From NCBI GenBank assembly GCA_964645585.1, contig CAZYAN010000061.1:1-21672 (forward strand): a stretch of 21,672 nucleotides of DNA. The letters are read 5' to 3'. The position numbers and the translations under genes were made by a program. This DNA is from DATGSL01 sp964645585. GTDB taxonomy: Bacteria > Verrucomicrobiota > Verrucomicrobiia > Opitutales > T3Sed10-336. The notes beneath the pieces are model-generated. The model ran no database searches and was not told the DNA's origin. It saw only the letters and a list, made by a program, of their open reading frames with translations. Every line of letters begins with the position of its first letter. Position 1 is the stretch's first letter. Below are positions 7,170-15,971 of this stretch, piece after piece.

Positions 7170-8795
7170 ATGAAGAAAGAATCCGTAATTATCTACGACA
7201 CGACACTCCGCGACGGGACGCAAGGAGAGGGCATCTCCTTTTCAGTTACGGACAAGATTCGAATTACGGAAAAGCTCGATCAGTTTGGCGTCGATTACAT
7301 CGAAGGCGGCTGGCCGGGGTCGAATCCGCGCGATATGGCGTATTTTGACGCGGCTAAAAAGCTCTCCCTGCGCCATGCCAAGGTGACCGCGTTCGGATCG
7401 ACCCGGCGAGCGAATACGCCTGTGGATAAGGACCCGCAACTCCAGCTTCTGATCGACGCCGCGACTCCGGCCGTGACCATTTTCGGAAAGAGCTGGCTTT
7501 TGCACGTGACAGAGGTGTTGCGGACAACGCCTGAAGAGAACCTCGACATGATCGAGGAGTCGGTGCGGTTTCTCGTCGAAAACGGGCGTGAGGTGATCTA
7601 CGACGCCGAGCATTTTTTCGACGGGTATGTCGATAACCCGGAATACGCGCTGGAAGCCCTCTCGCGCGCTGTGAAGGGGGGCGCCTCCTGGGTGGTTTTA
7701 TGCGACACCAACGGCGGCAAACTCGTCAAGGAAGTCGAGACAATCACCGCCGCGGTCAGACAACACCTTCCGTCGACGCGGATCGGGATGCATTGCCACG
7801 ATGATTCCGGCTTAGGCGTGGCGGTATCGCTCGCCGGAGTGGACGCGGGAGCGCGAATGATCCAAGGAACGATGAACGGCTTCGGAGAGAGGACCGGCAA
7901 CGCGAACCTGACAACGATTATTCCAAACCTCGCTCTGAAGATGGGGTATTCGCTCAACTGCCAGGACAACCTGAAGAAGCTCCGCGAGCTGTCGCTTTTC
8001 CTGGATGACTTGGCGAATGTTCGCTCTGTGACCAAAGCCCCGTTTGTCGGCGCTTCCGCGTTTGCCCACAAAGGCGGAGTTCATGCCAACGCCGCGCAAA
8101 AAGTCGCGCGCAGCTACGAGCACATTGAGCCGGAACTCGTTGGCAACAGGCAGCGCGTTTTGATTTCCGACATGTCCGGGCGCAGCAGCGTGATGATGAA
8201 AGCGCGCGAGCTCGGATTGCACCTCGACGAAAAGAGCGCTGAGATGAAGGCGATGATCGAGGAGCTGAAGGCGCTCGAGTATCGAGGGTATGAATACGAG
8301 GCGGCTGACGCGTCGTTTAAGCTGCTCTTGGCAAAATGGCTCAAGCAGCGGCACGAATTATTTGATCTCGAAGGGTATCGTGTGATCATTGAAAAGCGCG
8401 GTTCCGACGGCTGCTTGATTTCGGAGGCGACCGTCAAGCTTCGCATCGGTGATGAAGTGGTCCATACCGTGGCGGAATCTACTGGTCCGGTCGGCGCGCT
8501 CGATAAGGCGCTTCGTCTCGCGCTTGCCAAAGCTTATCCGGAGATTCGGAATATTGAGCTTCGCGATTTCAAGGTTCGTATTCTCGACAGCAAGAGCGGC
8601 GCGAATGCGAAGACTCGCGTGCTGATTTTATCGAGTGACGGCAAGGAAATCTGGGGCACCGTCGGAGTCAGTGACAATATTATCGAAGCGAGCTGGGAGG
8701 CATTGCGGGATTCCGTCGAATACAAGCTGATGGAGGCGAGGTCCGGAAATTCGGACGCTCCGGCGCCGGATACAATTCCCGCGTCCCAGAGCTGA
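7170..8795 (+). CDS. cimA: (R)-citramalate synthase
   Basis: This cytoplasmic enzyme condenses pyruvate with acetyl-CoA to citramalate, giving 2-oxobutyrate for isoleucine without threonine. The 541 residues match the long citramalate-synthase type related to isopropylmalate synthase. DTTLRDG lies at 10-16, the metal-binding HCHDD at 208-212 and GTMNGFGERTGNANL at 233-247. The C-terminal region from about 390 looks like the LeuA-type allosteric domain, so feedback inhibition is likely. The ATG at 7170 makes the protein start MKKESVIIYDTTLRDG, as in the family; a TTG at 7146 would add eight hydrophobic residues. The upstream stretch is pyrimidine-rich without a Shine-Dalgarno sequence. A homocitrate or isopropylmalate synthase is less likely given length and motif set. 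Confidence 0.92.
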   Translation: MKKESVIIYDTTLRDGTQGEGISFSVTDKIRITEKLDQFGVDYIEGGWPGSNPRDMAYFDAAKKLSLRHAKVTAFGSTRRANTPVDKDPQLQLLIDAATPAVTIFGKSWLLHVTEVLRTTPEENLDMIEESVRFLVENGREVIYDAEHFFDGYVDNPEYALEALSRAVKGGASWVVLCDTNGGKLVKEVETITAAVRQHLPSTRIGMHCHDDSGLGVAVSLAGVDAGARMIQGTMNGFGERTGNANLTTIIPNLALKMGYSLNCQDNLKKLRELSLFLDDLANVRSVTKAPFVGASAFAHKGGVHANAAQKVARSYEHIEPELVGNRQRVLISDMSGRSSVMMKARELGLHLDEKSAEMKAMIEELKALEYRGYEYEAADASFKLLLAKWLKQRHELFDLEGYRVIIEKRGSDGCLISEATVKLRIGDEVVHTVAESTGPVGALDKALRLALAKAYPEIRNIELRDFKVRILDSKSGANAKTRVLILSSDGKEIWGTVGVSDNIIEASWEALRDSVEYKLMEARSGNSDAPAPDTIPASQS

Positions 8796-8828
8796 TCCCT
8801 TCCTTGGGATCCGGTCAAAAGAACGGTG

Positions 8829-8884
8829 GAGCGGAAAGTGCCGCTCGGCCTTCAAGACCTTTGTACCCCGTCCCAAGTGACGGG
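8829..8884. repeat. Two perfect intergenic hairpins after cimA
   Basis: GAGCGG (8829-8834) pairs with CCGCTC (8841-8846) around a 6-nt loop, and CCCGTC (8867-8872) pairs with GACGGG (8879-8884) around a 6-nt loop. Neither has a T-run. The first has the same arms as the hairpin at 642-660 and part of the element at 20130-20175. Their presence argues that the downstream membrane-protein gene starts after 8884. Confidence 0.45.
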
Positions 8885-8914
8885 ATTCCGTTCAATTCGT
8901 GTAGAAAATCAGAC

Positions 8915-9727
8915 GTGCCAATTTCCTCAGCAAATACCACTGAAAACCAAATCTGGAAATCCCATGGGTGCAGGATTCTGCGAGGCGGGACCGAGTTCTT
9001 ATTTGTAGCAGTCTTGGCTGTGATCGCTCCCGTGCTGGTCATGGTGGACGTGGTCATGATCGGTCATGGTGTGCCGGAGGATTCGGTCACCGAGATGACG
9101 CAAGCGGCCCTGCTGCTGATTTCCGCGGCGCTCTTTGGATGCTCCGCTTGGCGGGAACCGGGGACGCGGGGTTTCTTCGTGTTGGTGGCCGGCTTCTTTC
9201 TCTGCATGCTGGTGCGTGAGCTGGATGAATTCCTCGATGAGGTTTGGCATGGATTCTGGCTCGTCCCTGCGCTTGGTGTAGCAATCCTCACGATTGCTCT
9301 CGTTCTGGTCCTCTGGCGCGATTCCGTACTTCGGCCGATGGCGGAGTTTATTGATACGAAACCGTATTTTCACCTTTTGTTCGGGTTAATCGTCGTCCTT
9401 GTTTTCAGCCGGATATTTGGAAGCGGTTCCCTGATGTGGGAGCGCATCATGGGCCCCGACTACACCCGAATTTCCAAGGCCGCTCTGCAGGAAGGTCTCG
9501 AGCTGTTTGGGTATGTCTTTATTGCCTATGGTTCCTGGCTGAACCTTTGGCGAGGACGGCAGGCCTCAGCCGAGGGAAGCAGCCGCCAAAACCTCCCTGT
9601 CGAAGATACGGATTTGCAACGAGTGCGAATCGCTCAGAAGCCGGAGGGCGGAGCGCGGCCCCTGCCGAATACTGCCAGCCATCGGCGGCGACGCCAGACG
9701 ACAGAATCCGAGCCGGTCTGTCAGTAA
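8915..9727 (+). CDS. Unrecognised multi-pass membrane protein
   Basis: I do not recognise the family. With the GTG at 8915 the product is 270 residues. Other in-frame starts are TTG 8861 and TTG 8804, but those run through paired hairpins, so the N-terminus is uncertain. About six hydrophobic segments are visible: near residues 28-50, 63-79, 87-104, 113-134, 150-167 and 192-209. A loop carries the charged and aromatic motif RELDEFLDEVWHGFW at about 102-116, unusually acidic for a membrane-embedded region. The last 60 residues are hydrophilic, Arg/Gln-rich and probably disordered. It is convergent with the exported protein at 9806-10594 and has no clear operon partner, so context gives no function. 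Confidence 0.65.
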   Translation: MPISSANTTENQIWKSHGCRILRGGTEFLFVAVLAVIAPVLVMVDVVMIGHGVPEDSVTEMTQAALLLISAALFGCSAWREPGTRGFFVLVAGFFLCMLVRELDEFLDEVWHGFWLVPALGVAILTIALVLVLWRDSVLRPMAEFIDTKPYFHLLFGLIVVLVFSRIFGSGSLMWERIMGPDYTRISKAALQEGLELFGYVFIAYGSWLNLWRGRQASAEGSSRQNLPVEDTDLQRVRIAQKPEGGARPLPNTASHRRRRQTTESEPVCQ

Positions 9728-9805
9728 TCGATCCCGGTCTTAGCTTCCGTTCGGGGATCGGCGTGGCGTCGGCAGTTTGCTGCATCCAAACGGGCCGCGA
9801 TTTCT

Positions 9806-10594
9806 CTATCGGGAATGTTTTCGCGGAGATTGATGATGCTTTGCCGGGCTCGCTGACCGAACCGGCTGCATGAAGGACGGGGCACTCTGGAGAGGCATGT
9901 TCTGCTCGCGGATTGACGGCCGAACGAACTTTTCGTGTTGCACCGGGAATCCGGGGTCCGATTTGAATCCGTGCCGAAAACCATCTTTGTCCGGAACCCT
10001 TGCACCGAACGGATCGAAAATCAGCGGGAAGCCGGTCCGATAATACGCCGGATGGGCCGGCTCGCGCTGGTCCGCGAGTTCAGCCATCTTTTCGGCTTCG
10101 ATCAGCCGGCCTTGCAGTTCTCGGGACGCTTCCTGCTCCTGGGCGAGTACCTGACGGGCGGCGACAGACCGTTCGAAGCTGACGTCGACTTCCGGATACT
10201 TTGTCCGAAAAACTTCCCAGAATGCGAGCCGTTCACGGGCTGAAGCATTGGCGAATGACGCATCCTCTTTCATCCGGTCGCGGAGGGCGCTGCCTTCTTC
10301 CATCCGCTGCTGGCGGCGCTGCTCCTCTGCTTCGCGGAGTTGCTGGGCTTCCGCTTCGGATACAATTGAGTGCGAGACGACCCGGCCGTCCCGCAGAACC
10401 ACGTGACCGCGGTCAAAGGAGTAGGCGACCTGTCCGTTCATTGCGACGGTGCCGGCCGGCTCTCCGAGTTCTTGCCGCACCTGCGCTTCCGTGTCGCCGA
10501 CCTCGATTTCTGCTCTCACTTGACCCGTGCCGGCGGCGATGCCGAACAAGACAGTCATGGCGGTTGAGTGGAACCGGAGCCGTTTCAGTTTCAT
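9806..10594 (-). CDS. Exported protein with BamE/SmpA-like N-terminus and coiled coil
   Basis: This 262-residue protein of unknown function has a signal peptide at 1-28 (cleavage near VRA/E), so it is periplasmic or outer-membrane associated. Residues 29-75 (VGDTEAQVRQELGEPAG, then YSFDRGHVVLRDGRVV) follow the SmpA/OmlA-like pattern of a helix ending in LGxP followed by two strands, as in BamE and related lipoprotein domains. No lipobox cysteine is present. Residues about 78-190 are rich in Glu, Arg, Gln and Ala and probably form long helices or a coiled coil. The tail is basic and low-complexity. The 212-bp gap between it and gyrA, upstream of this gene, holds no recognisable gene or terminator. 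It appears to be a single-gene unit. Confidence 0.75.
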   Translation of the reverse strand: MKLKRLRFHSTAMTVLFGIAAGTGQVRAEIEVGDTEAQVRQELGEPAGTVAMNGQVAYSFDRGHVVLRDGRVVSHSIVSEAEAQQLREAEEQRRQQRMEEGSALRDRMKEDASFANASARERLAFWEVFRTKYPEVDVSFERSVAARQVLAQEQEASRELQGRLIEAEKMAELADQREPAHPAYYRTGFPLIFDPFGARVPDKDGFRHGFKSDPGFPVQHEKFVRPSIREQNMPLQSAPSFMQPVRSASPAKHHQSPRKHSR

Positions 10595-10806
10595 AGCCTG
10601 AATGTATCCGGTGATGGAGACGCCGCAACCTCCGGACCCTCAGTACGCCGAGCTTTCCGCACCGGATCGCGTTCTCTTCACGCTGATCGAACGCGGTTTA
10701 CGGGGCCGCAGTGCCGGAAATCCGGGATGCGGCGCGGGTGTTTCTCCTACATCGGGCCGGGAGACGAAACTCTGACTGTTACTGGCAAAGGAGCAGCCTC
10801 CCGCGG

Positions 10807-13239
10807 TCACGCTTCTTCTTCGTCGACTTCGATGATCCGGGCGATGCCGATCAAGCGGTCCCCTTCGGCAAGGTCGACGAGTTTGACCCCCCGAGTCGTT
10901 CGGCCGATGACGCGGATGTCGCGTACCGGGCAGCGAATCGTCTGGCCGGACGAAGTCAGGCAGACGATCTCCTCGTCATCGCGGACGGTGAGGGCGCCGG
11001 CGACGTCGGAGGAACGAATCGCGATGATACCGGTACCGCCGCGCGACTGGGTCCGGTACTCGTCGAAGGACGTCCGTTTACCGTGGCCGTTCTCACCTGC
11101 GATCAGCAGATTGGCCTCCGGATCGACAACCTCAAACGTTTCGACAAAATCACCTTCGCGGAGGCGGATTCCTCGGACGCCGCGCGTGGCGCGGCCCTGA
11201 TCGCGGAGATCGTTTTCGTGAAAGCGAATCGACATGCCGTTGTGCGTAATGATGACGATTTCGTCATCGCCGCTGGTCAGGCGGACACCAACCAGTTCGT
11301 CGCCTTCGTCGATATTGATCCCGATCAGGCCGCCCTTCCGGTAATTGACGTATTCTTTGAGGTTCGTCTTCTTGGCAATCCCCTTGCGGGTGACCATAAG
11401 CAGGTGATGTTCGTCGGAAAACTCTTTGATCGTCAGCATCGTAGCGATCTTCTCGTCCTTTTGCAGGGCAAGAAGGTTGGCGATCGACCGGCCTTTTGAG
11501 GTGCGGCTGCCTTCGGGGATCTCATACACCCGTTCGACGTAGAGGCGCCCGTTCGTCATGAAGAACATGACGTAGTCGTGCGTGCTCGCCGTGTAGAGGT
11601 GCTCGATGAAATCCTTTTCGTGGGATCCGCCGCCAATGATTCCCTTTCCGCCGCGCTTTTGGGAGCGGTAGGCGGTAACCTCGGTGCGCTTGATGAAGCC
11701 CTCGTGGGAGACGGTGATGATACAGCCCTCGTTCGGGATGATGTCTTCCATCCGGAATTCCCCTTCCTCGGGGAGCAGTTCAGTGCGCCGCGGGCTCGTG
11801 TATTTTTCCTTGAGCGCGAGAAGTTCCTCTTTGATGAGGGCGAGGAGCTTGGACTCGCTTTCGAGAATGCTTCGCAGCTCTTCGATCAATTTCATGATCT
11901 CGGCGTATTCCGCTTCGATCTTTTCGCGTTCGAGTCCGGTCAGCTGGTACAGGCGAAGGTCGAGGATCGCGTTGGCCTGGCGTTCCGAGAGCGGATATTT
12001 TTCGCGGAGACGCTCGCGTGCCTCGTCGCGGTTGGAGGAGGCGCGGATGATCCGGACAAAGTCGTCGAGATTGTCGAGCGCGATCTTATAACCTTCGAGG
12101 ATATGGGCGCGATCTTCGGCCTTGCGCAGCCGGAACAAGGTCCGCCGGTAAACGACCTCGCGGCGATGCTCGATGTAGCATTCGAGCATTTCCTTGATAT
12201 TCATCTGCTTCGGGCGGCGCTTATCGAGCGCGAGCAGAATGACGCCGAAGGAGTTTTCGAGCTGCGTGTGTTTGAAGAGTTTATTGGCGGTGACGCGCGG
12301 AACCTCGCCGCGTTTCAGTTCGATGACCACCCGCGTTTTCTCGTCGGATTCGTCGCGCAGATCGCTGATGCCGTCGAGGATCTTTTCGCGAACCAGTTCG
12401 GCGATGCGCGTGACGAGATTCGCGCGGTTCACGTTGTAGGGGAGCTCGGTGATAATGATCTGCTCCCGATCGCTGCCGAGCGGTTCGATGACGATATTGC
12501 CGCGCACCCGAACGATGCCGCGGCCGGTCTTCATGTAGGACTCGATGCCGCGGCGGCCGCAAACCATCCCGCCGGTTGGAAAATCCGGACCGGGGATGAT
12601 GTTGATGATTTCGTCGATCGAGATCGCCGGGTTGTCGATGATGGCGCAGGTGGCGTCGATCAGCTCGTCGAGATTGTGCGGCGGGATGTTGGTCGTCATC
12701 CCGACCGCGATCCCGGTCGAGCCGTTCATCAGCAGATTCGGAAGCGCGGCTGGCAGGACGGTCGGCTCGGTGGTCGACTCCTTGTAGTTGGGAGCGAAAT
12801 CGACGGTGTCCTCATCGATGTCGCGGAGAAGTTCCTCGGCGATTTCGCGGAGGCGCGCTTCGGTGTACCGGTACGCCGCGGGGGGATCGCCGTCGACGGA
12901 GCCGAAGTTTCCCTGCGGCTCGATCAGCGGGTAGCGCATGACCCAGTCCTGCGCCATGCGGACGAGGGTGTCGTAGACGGAGGAGTCGCCGTGCGGGTGG
13001 TAGTTTTTCAGAACCTCCCCGACGACCCCGGCGCACTTGTCGAATGGTCGATTATGCAGGAGCCCCTCGCGAAACATCGCGTAGAGCACGCGTCGGTGCA
13101 CCGGCTTCAATCCATCGCGCACATCGGGCAGCGCGCGGCTGATGATGACCGACATCGAATAATCGATGTAGGCCGTCCGCATAATGTCGGTGATATTGGT
13201 ATTGGTCGGGCTCGGTCGTTCGGTTGTCTGCATGGACAT
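10807..13239 (-). CDS. gyrA: DNA gyrase subunit A
   Basis: This 810-residue subunit of the A2B2 gyrase cuts and reseals DNA during ATP-driven negative supercoiling. The catalytic tyrosine is Tyr125 in AAYRYTEARL. The quinolone pocket reads HPHGDSSVYD at 81-90, with Ser86 and Asp90 (E. coli Ser83 and Asp87) in the sensitive state. The GyrA box in the C-terminal beta-pinwheel is QKRGGKG at 527-533, with Lys in place of the second-position Arg of the usual QRRGGKG, so the enzyme is gyrase rather than topoisomerase IV ParC. The protein ends shortly after the pinwheel in a short acidic tail. The start gives MSMQTTERP, with ATG codons at 1 and 3 and a pyrimidine tract upstream instead of a Shine-Dalgarno sequence. 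gyrB lies 70 bp upstream on the same strand. Confidence 0.98.
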   Translation of the reverse strand: MSMQTTERPSPTNTNITDIMRTAYIDYSMSVIISRALPDVRDGLKPVHRRVLYAMFREGLLHNRPFDKCAGVVGEVLKNYHPHGDSSVYDTLVRMAQDWVMRYPLIEPQGNFGSVDGDPPAAYRYTEARLREIAEELLRDIDEDTVDFAPNYKESTTEPTVLPAALPNLLMNGSTGIAVGMTTNIPPHNLDELIDATCAIIDNPAISIDEIINIIPGPDFPTGGMVCGRRGIESYMKTGRGIVRVRGNIVIEPLGSDREQIIITELPYNVNRANLVTRIAELVREKILDGISDLRDESDEKTRVVIELKRGEVPRVTANKLFKHTQLENSFGVILLALDKRRPKQMNIKEMLECYIEHRREVVYRRTLFRLRKAEDRAHILEGYKIALDNLDDFVRIIRASSNRDEARERLREKYPLSERQANAILDLRLYQLTGLEREKIEAEYAEIMKLIEELRSILESESKLLALIKEELLALKEKYTSPRRTELLPEEGEFRMEDIIPNEGCIITVSHEGFIKRTEVTAYRSQKRGGKGIIGGGSHEKDFIEHLYTASTHDYVMFFMTNGRLYVERVYEIPEGSRTSKGRSIANLLALQKDEKIATMLTIKEFSDEHHLLMVTRKGIAKKTNLKEYVNYRKGGLIGINIDEGDELVGVRLTSGDDEIVIITHNGMSIRFHENDLRDQGRATRGVRGIRLREGDFVETFEVVDPEANLLIAGENGHGKRTSFDEYRTQSRGGTGIIAIRSSDVAGALTVRDDEEIVCLTSSGQTIRCPVRDIRVIGRTTRGVKLVDLAEGDRLIGIARIIEVDEEEA

Positions 13240-13289
13240 GAAAATAAAAGAAGAAGGCTCCCGCGATCAGCGGCCGGAGAGTCGTGCGG

Positions 13290-13309
13290 TTTCCGGATAG
13301 CCGCGGAAA
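13290..13309. other. Small hairpin in the gyrB-gyrA spacer
   Basis: TTTCCG (13290-13295) pairs with CGGAAA (13304-13309) around an 8-nt loop, directly after the gyrB stop. There is no T-run. It could stabilise or attenuate the gyrB-gyrA message, or be incidental. Confidence 0.25.
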
Positions 13310-15841
13310 TCAGACATCGAGGTAGGAGACGTTGAGGGCGTTGTCTTCAATGAAGGCGCGGCGTGGCGCCACCTCTTCGCCCATCAAGACGCTGAACATT
13401 TCGTCCGCCCGGGCCGCATCGCTGATGCTGACCCTGAGGAGGCGGCGCTTATTCGGGTCCATTGTCGTTTCGTAGAGCTGCTTGGGATTCATTTCCCCAA
13501 GACCCTTGTAGCGCTGGATAGTCAGACCTTTCCGGCCGGACTGGCGGATCTGGTTGATGATTTCGAGGAGCGAATGAACCGGGATGTTATTTTCGTTCTT
13601 TTGGCCCTCGTTCTCCGTCAAGATATAGCGAGGTTTGTCGGAAGGAGCAAAGGCGTCGAGGTTGATACCGATCTCGGCGAGTTCGCGCATGACTTTGCTC
13701 ATTTGGTTCGATTCGAAAATCTCGTGAACGCTGATCCGGCGATTGACGGAAATGCCGTCGTCATTTTCGAAAAGCTGCTGACTGACGGTATCGAACACAT
13801 CGCCTTCCAGGCCGAATTCCGCGCTGAAAGCGGCGAGTTCCTCGTCGGAGTGCATAAAACGGAAGCTCTCCTTATTCCCCGTCCTGATCCGGGCGAGATA
13901 CTTCGGAAGCTGAAGGGTTTCCCGGTGGTAATTCGCGAGGTATTCGGAAAGGTCGGCACCGTGGCGCTGGACCCCGACGCCGATTTTTTCGAGCTGCTGG
14001 AGAGCATCGACAATTTTTTCGACCTGTTCGGGTGTGAAGCGCCGGTTATCGGCAAGGCGCGTGAGAACGGCGTCTTCCGACCCGAGCTCGAGCAGGATGC
14101 GGTTGAGCTCTTCGTCGTTGTCAACGTATTGCTCGCGGCGCTTGCGCTTGATTTTGTAGAGGGGAGGCTGGGCGATGTAGACGTAGCCGTTTTCGATGAG
14201 ACCGCGCATCTGGCGGAAGATAAACGTCAGCAGCAGCGTCCGGATATGCGATCCGTCGACGTCGGCATCGGTCATGATAATGATCTTGTGGTAGCGCGCT
14301 TTGGAGGCATCGAACGCGCCTTCGCCCTCGTGATCGCCGATGCCGGTTCCGACCGCGGTGATAATTGTTCGTATCTCCTCGTTCGCGAGAACCTTGTCGA
14401 TTCTGGCCTTCTCGACATTGATCAATTTGCCTCGAATCGGGAGAATCGCCTGGGTTCGGCGGTCGCGTCCCTGTTTGGCGGAGCCGCCGGCGGAGTCGCC
14501 CTCGACGATATAAAGTTCGGCCCGCTCGGGATCGCGATCCGAGCAGTCGGCCAGTTTTCCCGGAAGACCGCCGCCGGTCATGGCGCTTTTGCGAACGGTC
14601 TCTCGCGCCTTTCGCGCGGCTTCGCGGGCGCGGGCGGCATTGAGACTTTTTTCGATAATCCGCTTGGCGATCTGCGGATTGGTTTCAAAGAAGTATTTCA
14701 GCTCCTCGCCAACGATCTTTTGGACAATCCCGTCGACCTCGCTGTTCGAGAGCTTGGTTTTCGTTTGGCCTTCGAAGCGCGGTTCCGGAATTTTGACGGA
14801 AATGACCGCGGTCAGGCCTTCGCGCGTGTCGTCGCCGGAGATGTTCGGATCTTTGTCCTTCAGAAGGTTGTTGGCCTTCGCGTAATTGTTGATGACCCGG
14901 GTGAGGGCGGTTCGGAAGCCGGAAAGGTGCGTCCCGCCCTCGATATTGAAGATCGAGTTCGCGTAGGCGTAAATTTGCTCGTTGTACGTCGAGTTGTACT
15001 GCATCGACACATCGACGATCGTCGCGAACTCGGGATTCGACGGGTCAGCCACATGCCGACCGGTGAACGTGATCGGGTCGGGATGTTCGGTTTCCTTGTT
15101 GCGATTCAGGTAGCGGACAAACTCGGAAATACCGTCTTGAAAGACGAAAGTCTCCGATTTTTCGGTGCGCTCGTCATTGAGAACGATGACGATTCCGGCG
15201 TTGAGGAAGGCCAGTTCGCGCATCCGCTTGGCGAGGATGTCGTAATCGAAATCGAGCGTGGAGAAAATCTCGGCGTCCGGCTTGAAGGTGATCTTGGTGC
15301 CGGTCTTTTGCGTTTCACCGATGACCTTAAGCTTGCTGACGGTCTTCCCTTGCTCAAAGCGCATGTGGTGAATCTTGCCCTCGCGGCGCACTTCCGCCTC
15401 GAACCATTCGGAGACGGCGTTCACGCATTTGGCCCCGACCCCGTGGAGACCGCCGGAAACGACGTAGGCACCCTTGCCGAACTTCCCGCCGGCATGGAGA
15501 TTGGTCAAAACAAGCTCGAGCGCGGGGATGTTGTATCGCGGATGGATATCGACCGGGATGCCGCGGCCGTCGTCTTCGACGGAACAGGAGCCGTCGAGGT
15601 GGATCGTGACCGTGATCTTGGTGCAATGTCCGGCGAGGGCCTCGTCGATCGAGTTGTCGACGACCTCGTAGACGCAGTGATGAAGGCCGCGCTCTCCGGT
15701 ATCGCCGATGTACATGTCGGGCCGCTTCCGGACGCCCTCCAGCCCCTCCAGCTTCTGGATTTTCGAGGCATTGTATTCGGATGACTCCGCGCCCGGGAGG
15801 GAGGCGTTGCCGTTAACGATAGTAAACTCTTTTTCGTCCAT
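13310..15841 (-). CDS. gyrB: DNA gyrase subunit B
   Basis: This 843-residue ATPase subunit of gyrase has a GHKL ATP site with Glu59 and Asn63 in YEVVDNSIDEA, Asp90 in EDDGRGIP, and GGLHGVGA at 130-137. The TOPRIM metal site is Glu447 in VEGDSAGGSAKQGRDR plus Asp525 and Asp527 in TDADVDGSHIRT. Between YIAQPPLYK (about 555) and QRYKGLGEMN (777-786) lies a long insert, roughly 570-770, which is known from Gram-negative GyrB and accounts for the length. A weak AGGA lies 13 bases before the ATG. The gene is divergent from an Rrf2 regulator, with a palindrome in the 130-bp spacer, and is followed by gyrA. Confidence 0.98.
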   Translation of the reverse strand: MDEKEFTIVNGNASLPGAESSEYNASKIQKLEGLEGVRKRPDMYIGDTGERGLHHCVYEVVDNSIDEALAGHCTKITVTIHLDGSCSVEDDGRGIPVDIHPRYNIPALELVLTNLHAGGKFGKGAYVVSGGLHGVGAKCVNAVSEWFEAEVRREGKIHHMRFEQGKTVSKLKVIGETQKTGTKITFKPDAEIFSTLDFDYDILAKRMRELAFLNAGIVIVLNDERTEKSETFVFQDGISEFVRYLNRNKETEHPDPITFTGRHVADPSNPEFATIVDVSMQYNSTYNEQIYAYANSIFNIEGGTHLSGFRTALTRVINNYAKANNLLKDKDPNISGDDTREGLTAVISVKIPEPRFEGQTKTKLSNSEVDGIVQKIVGEELKYFFETNPQIAKRIIEKSLNAARAREAARKARETVRKSAMTGGGLPGKLADCSDRDPERAELYIVEGDSAGGSAKQGRDRRTQAILPIRGKLINVEKARIDKVLANEEIRTIITAVGTGIGDHEGEGAFDASKARYHKIIIMTDADVDGSHIRTLLLTFIFRQMRGLIENGYVYIAQPPLYKIKRKRREQYVDNDEELNRILLELGSEDAVLTRLADNRRFTPEQVEKIVDALQQLEKIGVGVQRHGADLSEYLANYHRETLQLPKYLARIRTGNKESFRFMHSDEELAAFSAEFGLEGDVFDTVSQQLFENDDGISVNRRISVHEIFESNQMSKVMRELAEIGINLDAFAPSDKPRYILTENEGQKNENNIPVHSLLEIINQIRQSGRKGLTIQRYKGLGEMNPKQLYETTMDPNKRRLLRVSISDAARADEMFSVLMGEEVAPRRAFIEDNALNVSYLDV

Positions 15842-15929
15842 GTACTGCGTTTTTTCCTATTTTGAAACTGTCTCCAGAATGAGGCATTTCACAACTTTTT
15901 TTTCAGGGAATCCCCGAGTTTCGACAATT

Positions 15930-15946
15930 TTGAGTTCCAAACTCAA
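15930..15946. promoter_or_regulatory. Perfect palindrome between gyrB and an Rrf2 gene
   Basis: TTGAGTTCCAAACTCAA has perfect 7-bp arms around a 3-nt centre. It lies 25 bases before the GTG of the Rrf2 gene and 88 bases upstream of gyrB. It is a good candidate for the binding site of that regulator or another dimeric repressor. No confident -35/-10 pair is seen on either strand. Confidence 0.45.
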
Positions 15947-15971
15947 GATTCATTGCTAGCGTTCTGTCCGC

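Noticed and set aside
8804..8914. Upstream TTG starts for the membrane protein
   Set aside because: The segment contains two perfect hairpins and encodes a Pro/Ser-rich stretch without support; a start at or after 8915 is more plausible, though not proven.
10595..10806. Possible small gene or tRNA between gyrA and the exported protein
   Set aside because: No cloverleaf, no convincing start with coding pattern, and the open frames here are continuations of shadow frames. I see nothing assignable.
11578..13335. Open frame of 585 codons antisense to gyrA
   Set aside because: Acidic, repetitive composition arising from reverse-strand reading of a highly expressed gene; no domain, and the overlapping gyrA is certain.
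13574..15784. Long open frame (736 codons) on the plus strand antisense to gyrB
   Set aside because: Its translation has no recognisable domain and is the mirror of gyrB codon bias (GC-rich third positions). The gyrB product is unmistakable over the same DNA.
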